This document shows, one piece after another, positions 1 to 8,325 of a stretch of DNA of 26,327 bases. Position numbers and translations under genes: made by a program. The DNA is taken from NCBI GenBank assembly GCA_964408025.1, contig CAYOXX010000038.1, forward strand, positions 1-26,327. Reading direction: 5' to 3'. Below the pieces are notes generated by a model. That model saw only the letters and a list, made by a program, of their open reading frames with translations, had not been told where the DNA came from and ran no database searches. Position 1 is the stretch's first letter. Every line of letters begins with the position of its first letter. The stretch is from CAYOXX01 sp964408025 (lineage in GTDB: Bacteria; Acidobacteriota; DATKUA01).

Positions 1-502
1 CGATCGCCATCTGCTTGCCGGGCATGGCGTCGAGGGTGAAGCGGGCGCTGACCTCGCCGACACGCACCGAGCCCTGGGCGATGACGATGTACTGGATGGC
101 AACGATGAGCAGGAAGATTACGGCGCCGATGACGTAGTTGCCGGCGATAACCAGCGTGCCGAAGGAACGGATGATGTTGCCCGCCGCCGCCTCGCCCATC
201 GTACCGGCGTTGCTGAGGATCAGCCGCGTCGAGGCGATGTTCACCGCCAGCCTGTAGAGCGTCATGATCAGAATCATGCTGGGGAAGATGGTGAAGTCGA
301 CGGGGCTCTCGATGTACATGGCGATCAGGATTATGACCACCGAGAGCGTCAGGTTGACGGCGATCAGGAAGTCGAGCACGAAGGTGGGCAGCGGCAGGAC
401 GATCGCCCCCAGGACGCTGAGGACGAGAATCGGAACGACGATCGACTTGTTCCTGGCCAGGAATTCCAGGATCTGCAAGTTTGTCGGCTGCGAAGTAGCC
501 AA
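1..502 (-). CDS. flhA: Flagellar type III export gate protein FlhA, N-terminal part (cut by window edge)
   Basis: FlhA forms the cytoplasmic-membrane export gate that passes flagellar rod, hook and filament subunits. About 167 N-terminal residues are visible. They contain several hydrophobic helices, the family segment DFTIFPSMILIMTLYRLAVN followed by IASTRLIL, and the hallmark EVSARFTLDAMPGKQMAI at the window edge. I chose a TTG start at 502-500. A GAGGGG ribosome site lies 8 nt upstream of it, and an in-frame stop lies about 50 nt upstream with no ATG or GTG between. The homologous injectisome protein SctV shares these motifs, so a non-flagellar system cannot be excluded from the N-terminus alone; the DAMPGKQ wording favours FlhA. 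The rest of the gene and any flagellar neighbours lie outside the window. Confidence 0.88.
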   Translation of the reverse strand, partial: MATSQPTNLQILEFLARNKSIVVPILVLSVLGAIVLPLPTFVLDFLIAVNLTLSVVIILIAMYIESPVDFTIFPSMILIMTLYRLAVNIASTRLILSNAGTMGEAAAGNIIRSFGTLVIAGNYVIGAVIFLLIVAIQYIVIAQGSVRVGEVSARFTLDAMPGKQMAI

Positions 503-548
503 CTCGGTTTCCCCTCGCCACTTGCCGGACCTGATCCGCTCCCGCTAC

Positions 549-557
549 ATTATAACA
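549..557 (-). promoter_or_regulatory. Extended -10 promoter upstream of flhA
   Basis: Reading the minus strand, TGTTATAAT is a perfect extended -10 element (TGn plus TATAAT). It sits about 47 nt upstream of the TTG start of flhA. The hexamer 17 nt further upstream (GGATAA) is a poor -35, which fits an extended -10 promoter. No FliA-type or sigma-54-type sequence was seen here. Confidence 0.5.
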
Positions 558-787
558 CAGTGGGCTTTGGATTATCCGGTCGTGGCACCCTCGGCTGCGC
601 TCGCTTGTAATTGCAGTTACAGTCTGGTCTCCCGCCTGCCGATAGAGTGTGTTCTGGTCGCGCGTACAAGCGCTCGCGGACGGAAAGGCTCGGCGAGACG
701 CCATGACCGTTGCTTCGCGGCGACCGACGAAGTACACTCGGTCGATCCTGGCCGGGAAACCGATGGACAGTTTCAGTCGAGGCCGCC

Positions 788-1945
788 ATGGCTTACATCT
801 TTAGACTTAGCGTAGTCCTAACCATCCTCATCTCGGCGTCGCCGGCCGCCGCCCAGGTTGAAAACCCGATCGTCGAGGCTCGCCGCCTCACCAATTTCGG
901 GGTCGACGCCGCCCTGAACGGTCTCTGGTCGGAGGCCCACTTCCGCTGGCTGCAGGCACTCGAGACCTTCCCCAACTTCCCCGCCGCGCACAACAACCTG
1001 GGTGTCGTCTTCGAGCACTTCGGCAATTACAACCAAGCCCGCGAGCACTACAGCGTCGCTCTGGAGCTGGTCGAGCGCAACCGCTTCATACACTCCAACA
1101 ACCGCATGTTCCTGCGATTCTTCTACCAGCAGATCCAGCAGACCCGTCGCGGCGAAGCCGATGCCGAAGGCGAGGAGGCCGTAGAAGCGCCGCCAGAGGG
1201 AACGCCTGACGCCGCCGCCGATGCCGCGCCGGTCGAGGCGCCGGCAGAGAGCGAAGGCGATGCGGAGGGTGCCGCCGGTTCCGGCGATGAGACTTCGGTT
1301 ACTATCTTAGGGGAGACGTACGGCAGGGTGGGCTCAGCTCGGCAGGTGCTCATCAAGCACCCCCGGCGCGAGACGCCGATGAGCGCGCGCTACCGCCGCG
1401 TCTACATAGCCGGTTTCTCCCCGCGGGAAGCCGATTACGAGAACCTCAACTTCGAGACCACCGAGTATCTGCGGAGCGAGCTGCGCAAGTACTCCCTCTA
1501 CGAGGTGATCCCGCTCGAGGAGCTGGCGCTGCCCAGCGACGAGGAGAGCTTCTACGAGCTGGTCGACGACTACGAGTTCTGGCGGAACCTCGGCGGCCGC
1601 GTCGGCGCCGACCTGATCATCTGCGGGCAGGTGAATTTCTACGCCGAGCCCTCCGACGGCTTCTACCCTTACGAGTACCGCGACACGCGCACCGGCAATT
1701 ACCGCACCGCCCAGCTGCTGATCCAGCGCACCGCCTATACCATCGAGCTGGACCTCTACTTCCACGACGCGGCCACCGGCGAGCTGATCCACGAGGAGAG
1801 CTTCGGGCAGACCATCGTCTACCGCGGGCGCCTGGAGCTGAACCTGCAGGCGTTCTTCGACGTGATGAACCGCGTGCTTCCCCGCTTCATGGACCTTCTG
1901 GTTCCGAGGGAGCACGATGCTATCCGCTTCCTGGTCAGAGGCTAA
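788..1945 (+). CDS. Secreted TPR protein with CsgG-like C-terminal domain
   Basis: The 385-aa product starts with a signal peptide (MAYIFRLSVVLTILISASPA then AAQ). Residues ~35-110 are TPR-like (for example AAHNNLGVVFEHFGNYNQAR). An Ala/Glu/Pro-rich low-complexity linker spans ~120-185. Residues ~200-370 resemble the CsgG/TolB-N fold (RRVYIAGFSPRE, then LRSELRKYSLYEVIPLEEL, then GADLIICGQVNFY). It is probably periplasmic or outer-membrane associated, perhaps a scaffold. An in-frame open extension upstream lacks a signal sequence, so I start at the ATG before the hydrophobic segment. Its stop codon overlaps the ribosome site of the next gene, so the two are probably translationally coupled. 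The precise role is unknown; the CsgG-like call is by motif impression. Confidence 0.85.
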   Translation: MAYIFRLSVVLTILISASPAAAQVENPIVEARRLTNFGVDAALNGLWSEAHFRWLQALETFPNFPAAHNNLGVVFEHFGNYNQAREHYSVALELVERNRFIHSNNRMFLRFFYQQIQQTRRGEADAEGEEAVEAPPEGTPDAAADAAPVEAPAESEGDAEGAAGSGDETSVTILGETYGRVGSARQVLIKHPRRETPMSARYRRVYIAGFSPREADYENLNFETTEYLRSELRKYSLYEVIPLEELALPSDEESFYELVDDYEFWRNLGGRVGADLIICGQVNFYAEPSDGFYPYEYRDTRTGNYRTAQLLIQRTAYTIELDLYFHDAATGELIHEESFGQTIVYRGRLELNLQAFFDVMNRVLPRFMDLLVPREHDAIRFLVRG

Positions 1946-1955
1946 GGAGGGTCAG

Positions 1956-4865
1956 ATGAGAAAGCCGGAAATGGGGGTTGCGGCGGCGGCGGTCCTGGCC
2001 GCCGTCATGGGCTTGCTGCTAGCGGCACCGGCCGGGGCACAGCTTGTGGACTACTTCGGGGGCAAGAACAAGATCAACTACGACACCTTCGACTGGCGCG
2101 TCTACGAGAGCGAGCACTTCAATATCTACTACTACCCAGAGGAGGAGGAGTACCTCGACGAGGTGGTGAACTGGGCCGAGACCGCCTACGAGATCATCAG
2201 CCAGCGGCTCAACCACCAGCTCGTCCGCCGGGTGCCGATACTATTCTTCAAGACGCACAGCGAGTTCGAGCAGACCAACGTCGTCCCGATGTTCCTACCC
2301 GAGGGCGTCGGCGCCTTCGCCGAGCCGCGGCTGGGCCGCGTAGTGATTCCGCTGGACGACCCGCCGGCGGCGATGCAGCGGCTGTTCACCCACGAGCTTA
2401 CGCACGCCTTCCAGTTCGACATCTGGCATAGCGGCCGCATGCGCAACCCGCTCGGCCGCTCGCCGCTCTGGATTGCGGAGGGGATGGCCGAGTGGATGGC
2501 CGGCGGCCTCAACACCATGGACGAGATGCTGCTGCGCGACGCCGTGGTTAACGACTTCGTGCCGACCATCGAGGAGATCGCCGGCGCCGGCGGCTACTAC
2601 ATCCCCTACGTCTACGGCAACGCCATCTACCTCTACATCGAGGAAACCTACGGCGAGGGCGCCGTCAAGGACTTCGTATGGGAGCTGCGTAAAAACGGAA
2701 CCGGCCAGTCCGGGATCCGGCGGGCCATCGAGGAGCTGTTCCACGTCGAGCACGACCGCTTCAGCCGCCAGCTGCGGCAGTGGCTCCGCGACCGCTACGT
2801 GCCCGACCTGGTGCAACGCGAGGAGCCCGAGGAGTACGGCGAGATGATCGTCGACGAGGATTTCGACCTGCCGCTCTTCTCCCCCGTCCCCGCCCCCAGC
2901 GGCGACCTGGTGGCGGCGATCACCTTCCGCGACGACGATCTGGACGTGGTGCTGGTTTCGGGCCAAGACGGCAGCCTCTTCAGCAACCTGACGCCCGGCT
3001 TCACCAACCGCTACGACTACGTGATCGCGCAGGGCGTGACGGTGAAGTTCAACGACGGGCACGACCTCGCTTGGTCGCCCGACGGCAGGTTCGTCGCCGT
3101 CCTGGCCCGCCGCGGCCGCGACCGCGAGCTGCTTCTGATCGACGCCGTGCGGCGCCGAATCGAGCGCCAGATCCGCCTCGGCGTCGACCAGGCGCTAAAC
3201 CCCACCTTCATGCCCGATGGCCAGCGGGTACTGTTCAGCGCCAACCGCAACGGCATCCGCGACATCTACGTCTGCGACCTGCGCACCGAGGAGCTGACCA
3301 ACCTGACCGATGACGAGGCGTTCGACTACTCCCCGGTGCCCTCGCCCGACGGCTCCCGCGTCGTCTACACCTCGGTCGTCGACGGCCAGCACACCAAACT
3401 GTTCATGTTCGACTTCGACAACCCGGAGACCAAGACCCAGCTCACCTTCGGCCGCTTCCACGACAAGCAGCCGGCCTGGAGCCCCGACGGCTCGCGCATC
3501 GTCTACGTCAGCAACGAGACCGGCATCTACGACATCTACGTCTACGAGCTGGAGACAGGCACCATCGGCCAGCATACCGACGTGCTCGGCGGCGCCTTCC
3601 AGCCCTTCTTCGACCCGCGCGCCGAGGAGCAGGACCGCATCTACTTCTCCGGCTTCCTGAAGCTCCGCTACCGGCTCTACAACATGGAGCTGGGCGAGCC
3701 GATCCGCACCTTCAGCGCCGCGCAGATGCGCGTCGCCGAGGCCGGGCGGGCGGTCGGCTTCGCGCCGGTCGTGCAGGTGCCGATCCAGGAGGAGCGTATG
3801 GACCGCGAGCCGCGCTTCCGCTTCCACCTGGACGACATCTTCGTCTACGGCGGCGTGGCCAGCGACGGCACCGTCCTCTCGCTGGCGATGGCGCGCTTCG
3901 CCGACATCTTCGGCGACGAGAGCCTGACGCTGGTATTCAACACCATCGGCCCCTACCGCTCCTACGACATCGCCTACTTCAACCAGCGCCGCCGCTTCAA
4001 CTGGGGGGTGCACGTCTACGACCACAAGAGCTTCCTGGCCGGCAACCCGGTCGTCTTCGCGCAGCCCGAAAACGTGATCGTCGAGCGCTCGATCGTCGAG
4101 AACCTCGGCGTCCGCCTCTTCACCCGCTACCCGTTCAACAGGTTCATGCGCGCCGAGTTCTACACCGGCTTCAACAACCGCACCTACGAGTTCGACGCCA
4201 TCACCCTCAGCAACCTCTCCCCCGACTTCCGCTCCCACCTCGACGAGCGCTTTGCCAGTGGTAACTTCGTCTACTTCGGCACCTCGCTGGTCGGCGACAC
4301 CGCCCGCTACAACCCGGCCTTCGGGCCGATCGCCGGGCGCCGCTGGCAGCTCAGCGTCTCCGTCGCCCCCGGCATCGGCGGCGACTTCCTCAACTTCACC
4401 ACCGTAACCGCCGAACTGCGTAACTACCTCAGGCTCAACAGCGCCACACTCATCGCCAGCCGAGCCTTCATCGGCTTCAGCGGCGGTGAGGCGGCCGACA
4501 TTTTCGTCTTCGGCGGCCTCAACACGCTGCGCGGGGTGCCTTTCTACAGCATGGTCGGCAACCGCGCCTTCTACATAAACAACGAACTCCGCTTTCCGCT
4601 GGTAAACGTCGCCATCTTCCCCCTCGGAATCCGGCTGGCCAACATCCGCGGCCTCTTCTTCTGGGACATCGGCGGCGCCTGGTACAGGGACCAGGAGTTC
4701 TCACTCTACGAGGACGGCCGCCTCAAGGACGCCCTCAGCTCCCTCGGCTTCGGCATCACCTTCAACTTCGCCTACCTGCCGCTGAACTTCACCTGGTCCA
4801 AGAGCTGGGACTTCAAGGATTTCGGCGACTGGGAGTTCGACTTCTGGATCGGGCCGAAGTTCTAG
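1956..4865 (+). CDS. Peptidase MA-like / TolB-type beta-propeller / BamA-like outer-membrane barrel fusion
   Basis: The 969-aa exported protein has three parts. Residues ~40-290 form a gluzincin-type metallopeptidase with HELTH at 146-150 and a candidate third zinc ligand E175 in WIAEGMAEW. Residues ~300-570 carry at least four PD40/TolB-like propeller blades, with (S/M)PDG motifs spaced about 45 residues apart near 374, 420, 466 and 510. Residues ~620-969 are a surface-antigen (D15/BamA) type barrel with NTLRGVPFYSMVGNRAFYIN near 855 and a C-terminal Phe, as in outer-membrane barrel proteins. A signal peptide is present (VMGLLLAAPAGAQ). The start is set by AAGGAGGG overlapping the upstream stop codon. 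The likely location is the outer membrane, with the peptidase and propeller in the periplasm. The substrate is unknown. Confidence 0.9.
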   Translation: MRKPEMGVAAAAVLAAVMGLLLAAPAGAQLVDYFGGKNKINYDTFDWRVYESEHFNIYYYPEEEEYLDEVVNWAETAYEIISQRLNHQLVRRVPILFFKTHSEFEQTNVVPMFLPEGVGAFAEPRLGRVVIPLDDPPAAMQRLFTHELTHAFQFDIWHSGRMRNPLGRSPLWIAEGMAEWMAGGLNTMDEMLLRDAVVNDFVPTIEEIAGAGGYYIPYVYGNAIYLYIEETYGEGAVKDFVWELRKNGTGQSGIRRAIEELFHVEHDRFSRQLRQWLRDRYVPDLVQREEPEEYGEMIVDEDFDLPLFSPVPAPSGDLVAAITFRDDDLDVVLVSGQDGSLFSNLTPGFTNRYDYVIAQGVTVKFNDGHDLAWSPDGRFVAVLARRGRDRELLLIDAVRRRIERQIRLGVDQALNPTFMPDGQRVLFSANRNGIRDIYVCDLRTEELTNLTDDEAFDYSPVPSPDGSRVVYTSVVDGQHTKLFMFDFDNPETKTQLTFGRFHDKQPAWSPDGSRIVYVSNETGIYDIYVYELETGTIGQHTDVLGGAFQPFFDPRAEEQDRIYFSGFLKLRYRLYNMELGEPIRTFSAAQMRVAEAGRAVGFAPVVQVPIQEERMDREPRFRFHLDDIFVYGGVASDGTVLSLAMARFADIFGDESLTLVFNTIGPYRSYDIAYFNQRRRFNWGVHVYDHKSFLAGNPVVFAQPENVIVERSIVENLGVRLFTRYPFNRFMRAEFYTGFNNRTYEFDAITLSNLSPDFRSHLDERFASGNFVYFGTSLVGDTARYNPAFGPIAGRRWQLSVSVAPGIGGDFLNFTTVTAELRNYLRLNSATLIASRAFIGFSGGEAADIFVFGGLNTLRGVPFYSMVGNRAFYINNELRFPLVNVAIFPLGIRLANIRGLFFWDIGGAWYRDQEFSLYEDGRLKDALSSLGFGITFNFAYLPLNFTWSKSWDFKDFGDWEFDFWIGPKF

Positions 4866-5068
4866 ATGGCATCTAGCGGCTCGCCTGGCCAACGTCTTCG
4901 AGACGACTTTGCCCGAAGGTCGCTGCGATGGCAGAGGGTGGGAGCGGTTCTGGACCCGCAGGCCCAGCAGCGCTACGTCGAAGGGCAATGTGCGAGGGGC
5001 TACAATCTACCGCGATAAAGAGTTTCGGTAAAAGTGGGCCGCTTATTTGGTGGCGCCGAGTTTACTTA

Positions 5069-5542
5069 TCAGTTATCGCCATACGTCTGGGCTCCATCCG
5101 GGCGCTGGATGAAGATGCCGTCGCTCCAGATGATGTCCTCGTCGAAGTGCTTGACGATTAGGCTGCCGTTCGCATCCGGCGTGACTTCCGGACCCTCGGC
5201 GTGGTCGGAGCCGTAGGACATGACGGTGTAGAACCTGGTGCCGGTGTACTCGTAGGCGAGCTCGACACCCCAGCCGTCAAGGGCGATGCTCCTGTTCGCG
5301 TTGATCTCGGTCTCCTCGAAGATCTCCTGCAGCTCCCTCACGTCCGCGGCGGCCGGAACTGCGTGGTTATCCACCCTGTACTGCTCTATGCCCGTCCCCA
5401 TGCGAAAGACGCTCTCGACCGTGGTCGCCTGGCGAGCCCTTTCCAGAGCGTTCAGAAAGCTCGGGATCGCCATAACTGCCAGGATTCCGATGATGGCGAC
5501 GACGATCAGCAGCTCGATCAAGGTGAAGCCTCTATCCCGCAT
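5069..5542 (-). CDS. Type IV pilin / GspG-like pseudopilin
   Basis: The 157-aa product has a short basic leader and a canonical prepilin peptidase site, MRDRG^FTLIELLIVVAIIGIL, with Glu at +5 of the mature protein. A hydrophobic N-terminal helix and a Tyr-, Asp- and Gly-rich globular domain follow. It would be cleaved and N-methylated by PilD and assembled into a pilus or type II secretion pseudopilus. I start at the ATG at 5542 because it gives a standard 5-residue leader; a TTG 15 nt upstream would add GAEAM-type residues. No other pilus genes are adjacent, so this is a stand-alone pilin. A consensus sigma-54 promoter lies about 30 nt upstream. The size and TVESVFRMGTGIEQY-type region fit either PilA or GspG. 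Confidence 0.92.
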   Translation of the reverse strand: MRDRGFTLIELLIVVAIIGILAVMAIPSFLNALERARQATTVESVFRMGTGIEQYRVDNHAVPAAADVRELQEIFEETEINANRSIALDGWGVELAYEYTGTRFYTVMSYGSDHAEGPEVTPDANGSLIVKHFDEDIIWSDGIFIQRPDGAQTYGDN

Positions 5543-5573
5543 AGCTTCCGCCCCCAATTACTAATAGATAATC

Positions 5574-5589
5574 AGCAATCTCCGTGCCA
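5574..5589 (-). promoter_or_regulatory. Sigma-54 (RpoN) promoter of the pilin gene
   Basis: On the minus strand the sequence reads TGGCACG-GAGA-TTGCT. This matches the -24/-12 consensus TGGCACG-N4-TTGCW at every defined base. The -12 element lies about 32 nt before the ATG, leaving a short leader that holds the GC-rich ribosome site. Pilin genes are RpoN-dependent through PilR-type activators in several bacteria, so position and identity agree. The activator is not in the window. Confidence 0.85.
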
Positions 5590-5973
5590 CGGGGAGAAAA
5601 CGGATAAGGTTCCTATAATTCATTGCAAATCAACAGATTAAGCCCGCCGCTCGACGAAGCCGTATATCAACAACCACCGGATCTACAATCATTGTCGCGT
5701 CGGTAGTGACAAATATTGTCGCTTGTACAAAGAACCGTTCGGCACCACACACCGCTGGAAGGTACATCAACAAGCCATACGGGAGAGAGCAATCTGTCCC
5801 CGAGCCTTGAATGGATGGCTCTTCCAGCTTCCTTGTGCCCTCGCGATTGATTCTCTGGTAGGATATCCGGGGGGCGGCTCCGCAGTCACTTGGGATCTCC
5901 TCGGGCTCTTTCAATCGAATCGCTTACCGACGAACCGCCTTCTTCAGAGCCAACTGGATATTGGGTACTTACG
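5590..5973. other. Intergenic region between the pilin promoter and the glycosyltransferase
   Basis: This 384-bp gap separates divergent genes. The short open frames on both strands lack ribosome sites and family-like composition. A small repeat of ATTGTCGC occurs near 5692-5720. Upstream activator sites for the sigma-54 promoter would be expected here, but I see no convincing inverted repeat. Confidence 0.4.
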
Positions 5974-7185
5974 ATGAATCTGCTTTTTCTACCGAAGCTC
6001 TTTCCGCGATCGGACGTTATTGGGGGGCCGATTCTTATTTACCACAGGATAAAGAACTTGGCCTCGATGGGGCACAGGATATCCGTAATCGCCCCCGCCT
6101 GCGACGAAAAGGATCGAGAGGACAGAAGCCTCGTCGGCTACTGCGACGATATTGTCCTCGTCGATTGCGACAAGGAAAGGTCCCCGCAGGAGATCGAAGA
6201 GCTTCACGAGAGGCTGAAGAGGCCGAGGTTCTTCCTCTCCGGGGACGGCGGTTACAACGAGGGTGTCGAGAGGGCGTTCGTAGATGCTCTGGAGAACAAA
6301 TCCCTCGACGCCGTCATCGGCGAGTACTCGATGACGGGCCAGTATATCGAAGCGAACCGTGGTCTTTTTCCCGATGCTACGAAAAGCATCATCTCAGTCC
6401 ACGAATGCTATACAAGAGCCCACCAATTAAGAGCCGAGAAGGGAGAACATATCGCTCCAGAGCTAATAAAAGAATTAATGGAATATGAATTTCAGATGTA
6501 CCGCGCAGCGGATATCATATTAAGCCTAACTAGAGAAGACGCTGAAACTATGACTCGCATGGCACCCGAGCTGAGGGACAAGCTGAGAGTGGTGCCTCAC
6601 GGTGTAGATACTGAGTTCTACACTCCCTCTGGAGATACGCGCGATAGGGACTCAAAGAATATACTTTACCTGGGAAATTTCCTGCATCAGCCTAATGTAG
6701 ATGCTGTAAAAAATTTCATGAAGCACTGTTGGCAAAAGATCAAGAACGAGGTTCCGGACGCCAAATTCCATGCGATAGGATTCCATCCTCCTCGGGAACT
6801 CCTTGATTTGAGAAGCGACAGCGTGATCATCGAAGAGGGGGGAGACGACGCGGCCGTGCTCCAAAGGTACCGGTCCAGCGACGTCATGGTGGCGCCGATT
6901 GAACTGGGTACCGGATTCAGGGGGAAGCTCTTGGAGGCGATGGCCTGCGGCCTGCCCGTTGTCTCCACTTCGCTCGGCACCTACGGCATAGATCCCGTCA
7001 ACGAAAAGAACATGTTCGTAGCCGACGACTACGAAGTTTTTTCCGGATACGTAATAAATCTGTTGAATGATAGAGATCTAAGGAAACGAGTAAGCAAAGA
7101 AGCTCTCAAATTAGCAAAGAGGTTCGATCATAAAGAAGCGGCTATGAAACTAGAGAAAGTTCTGAAAGAACAAGTTGTAAAATAA
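5974..7185 (+). CDS. GT4-type (GT-B fold) glycosyltransferase
   Basis: The 403-aa protein starts MNLLFLPKLFPRSDVIGG, a typical GT-B N-terminal strand-loop. It has the VVPHGVDTEFYTP segment near residue 206 and NILYLGNFLHQPN near 228. The C-terminal nucleotide-sugar binding half holds DVMVAPIELGTGFRGKLLEA and MACGLPVVST near 300-330, the E(x7)E-type region of family GT4. It is predicted to be cytosolic and to transfer a hexose to a glycan or lipid; donor and acceptor cannot be told. I chose the ATG at 5974 because the 28 residues before it are unlike the family. The ribosome site is weak. The second half is noticeably AT-richer than the flanking genes, which suggests horizontal acquisition. 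No other surface-glycan genes are adjacent. Confidence 0.9.
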   Translation: MNLLFLPKLFPRSDVIGGPILIYHRIKNLASMGHRISVIAPACDEKDREDRSLVGYCDDIVLVDCDKERSPQEIEELHERLKRPRFFLSGDGGYNEGVERAFVDALENKSLDAVIGEYSMTGQYIEANRGLFPDATKSIISVHECYTRAHQLRAEKGEHIAPELIKELMEYEFQMYRAADIILSLTREDAETMTRMAPELRDKLRVVPHGVDTEFYTPSGDTRDRDSKNILYLGNFLHQPNVDAVKNFMKHCWQKIKNEVPDAKFHAIGFHPPRELLDLRSDSVIIEEGGDDAAVLQRYRSSDVMVAPIELGTGFRGKLLEAMACGLPVVSTSLGTYGIDPVNEKNMFVADDYEVFSGYVINLLNDRDLRKRVSKEALKLAKRFDHKEAAMKLEKVLKEQVVK

Positions 7186-7389
7186 GATAGTCTTATATAA
7201 CCCTTCGAACTTGCCCGCATCAGACGTCTCGCATAGCTACGGTCTATCATGTCATCCGTAGGGGACGGATAGCGCGTGAAATCGGACATCACATCTTCCC
7301 TATCCATTAACATCCTTAAGAACAATCTGCACAACGTGTTGAAAACAAGGTGGATATTCCTGATTGCTCTCATCAAGTGTCGCGGGATA

Positions 7390-7551
7390 ATGAATGAAAA
7401 GCCGGCACGCAAGTTGCTGAATATCGTAAAGGCGGGGCTGCACCTTCAGTTTCTTGCTTCCACACCGTTGATCTCATCGGCTGCCGCGAGCGGCTCGATC
7501 TTCTCGCTGTCCGAATCCGCGGCCGGGCTTCAGGCCTCGCTTGTTCAGTAA
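7390..7551 (+). CDS. Possible small hypothetical protein (doubtful)
   Basis: A 53-codon frame begins MNEKPARKLLNIVKAGLHLQ and continues as a Ser/Ala/Leu-rich tail. A longer version from a GTG at 7276 is also open. The ribosome site is poor (GGGATA directly before the ATG), and I recognise no family. It fills the 408-bp gap between the glycosyltransferase and the coiled-coil gene, where nothing else is apparent. It may be a remnant or chance. Confidence 0.22.
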   Translation: MNEKPARKLLNIVKAGLHLQFLASTPLISSAAASGSIFSLSESAAGLQASLVQ

Positions 7552-7593
7552 CCATACGCCTCCGTCCGAGGCGCTGAACACGAGGTGACTGGC

Positions 7594-8325
7594 ATGTCTT
7601 TTTTACGGCGACACTTAAATGATAACGAAATGCGTAAAGCCGTGTGCGAGAGAATCACCTCAACCATCGCCGCGGTGCTGCTCATCGTTTTGGCGACGGT
7701 TGGAGCGATGGGAATCGATCATTCCATGTCGAGGGCTACTCGGCAGGAAAACGAAGAAGGAAGAAGTGCGGAAGAAGTCACTCGGGCACAACCGCTCGAG
7801 GAACGCCGAGAGTATACGCCTGTAATGAAAAAGAAAAGCGAGAGTGTAAGACTAATAAGGCGAGCACCCGCGGCTGCGAACACTGTATGGGAGTTTGGGG
7901 AACAGCGTTGGCTGGCGGATGAGCAGCGCAGGAAAGATATCGAAGAGGAAAGTAGTGTCGCGGAAGGAGAAAGGCTGCGCAATCAGATGGAAGAGCTCAG
8001 GTGGCTGGCGGCGGAACGGCTCAGGATGCAGATCGAGGAAGAGATAAAAAGACTTGAACTGGAGAGGCTGATAAGGGATATCGAGCAGCAGCGGTGGCTG
8101 GCCGACGAGCAGAGCATGAGGCATATCGAGGAGATGAGGAGACTGGAACAAGATCGGATAACAAGGGACATCGAGCAGCAGCGGTGGCTGGCCGACGAGC
8201 AGAGCAGAAGGCATCTAGAGGAAATAAGAATACTGGAGCAGGACAGGCTGCTAAGGGAGATTCAGGAAATACCTCGCCCCCCCGGTCCCGGATCCGCGCT
8301 AGCTTTAACTCGAATCGAGAAATGA
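7594..8325 (+). CDS. Single-pass membrane protein with tandem coiled-coil (RWLADEQ) repeats
   Basis: The 243-aa product has a short cytoplasmic N-terminus and one hydrophobic helix (residues ~20-42, STIAAVLLIVLATVGAMGI). A charged region follows, then four consecutive 30-31-residue repeats, each opening with RWLA(D/A)E(Q/R) and rich in Glu, Arg, Gln and Leu, ending in a Pro-rich tail. The repeats look like a continuous helix or coiled coil. The last two are nearly identical in DNA, so they expanded recently. CGAGG lies 8 nt before the ATG; a GTG three codons earlier is an alternative. No family is recognised. A structural or anchoring role is plausible but unproven. Confidence 0.72.
   Translation: MSFLRRHLNDNEMRKAVCERITSTIAAVLLIVLATVGAMGIDHSMSRATRQENEEGRSAEEVTRAQPLEERREYTPVMKKKSESVRLIRRAPAAANTVWEFGEQRWLADEQRRKDIEEESSVAEGERLRNQMEELRWLAAERLRMQIEEEIKRLELERLIRDIEQQRWLADEQSMRHIEEMRRLEQDRITRDIEQQRWLADEQSRRHLEEIRILEQDRLLREIQEIPRPPGPGSALALTRIEK
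8081..8260 (+). repeat. 90-bp direct tandem repeat within the coiled-coil gene
   Basis: Two units of 90 bp start at 8081 and 8171. Their first 36 bp are identical and the rest diverges at scattered positions. Older, more diverged units precede them from about 7907. The unit keeps the reading frame (30 codons). Confidence 0.85.

Noticed and set aside
582..598. TGGCACC...CTGC on the plus strand, like a sigma-54 site
   Set aside because: The -12 half does not read TTGC at the required spacing.
264..815. Plus-strand frame across the flhA start
   Set aside because: It is antisense to the FlhA coding sequence, which has unmistakable family motifs.
4862..4876. Inverted repeat CTAGAT-GGC-ATCTAG at the end of the barrel gene
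   Set aside because: Short, AT-rich and without a T tract; not a convincing terminator.
5543..5557. TTG start for the pilin adding five residues
   Set aside because: The ATG at 5542 gives the standard short prepilin leader and a suitable ribosome-site distance.
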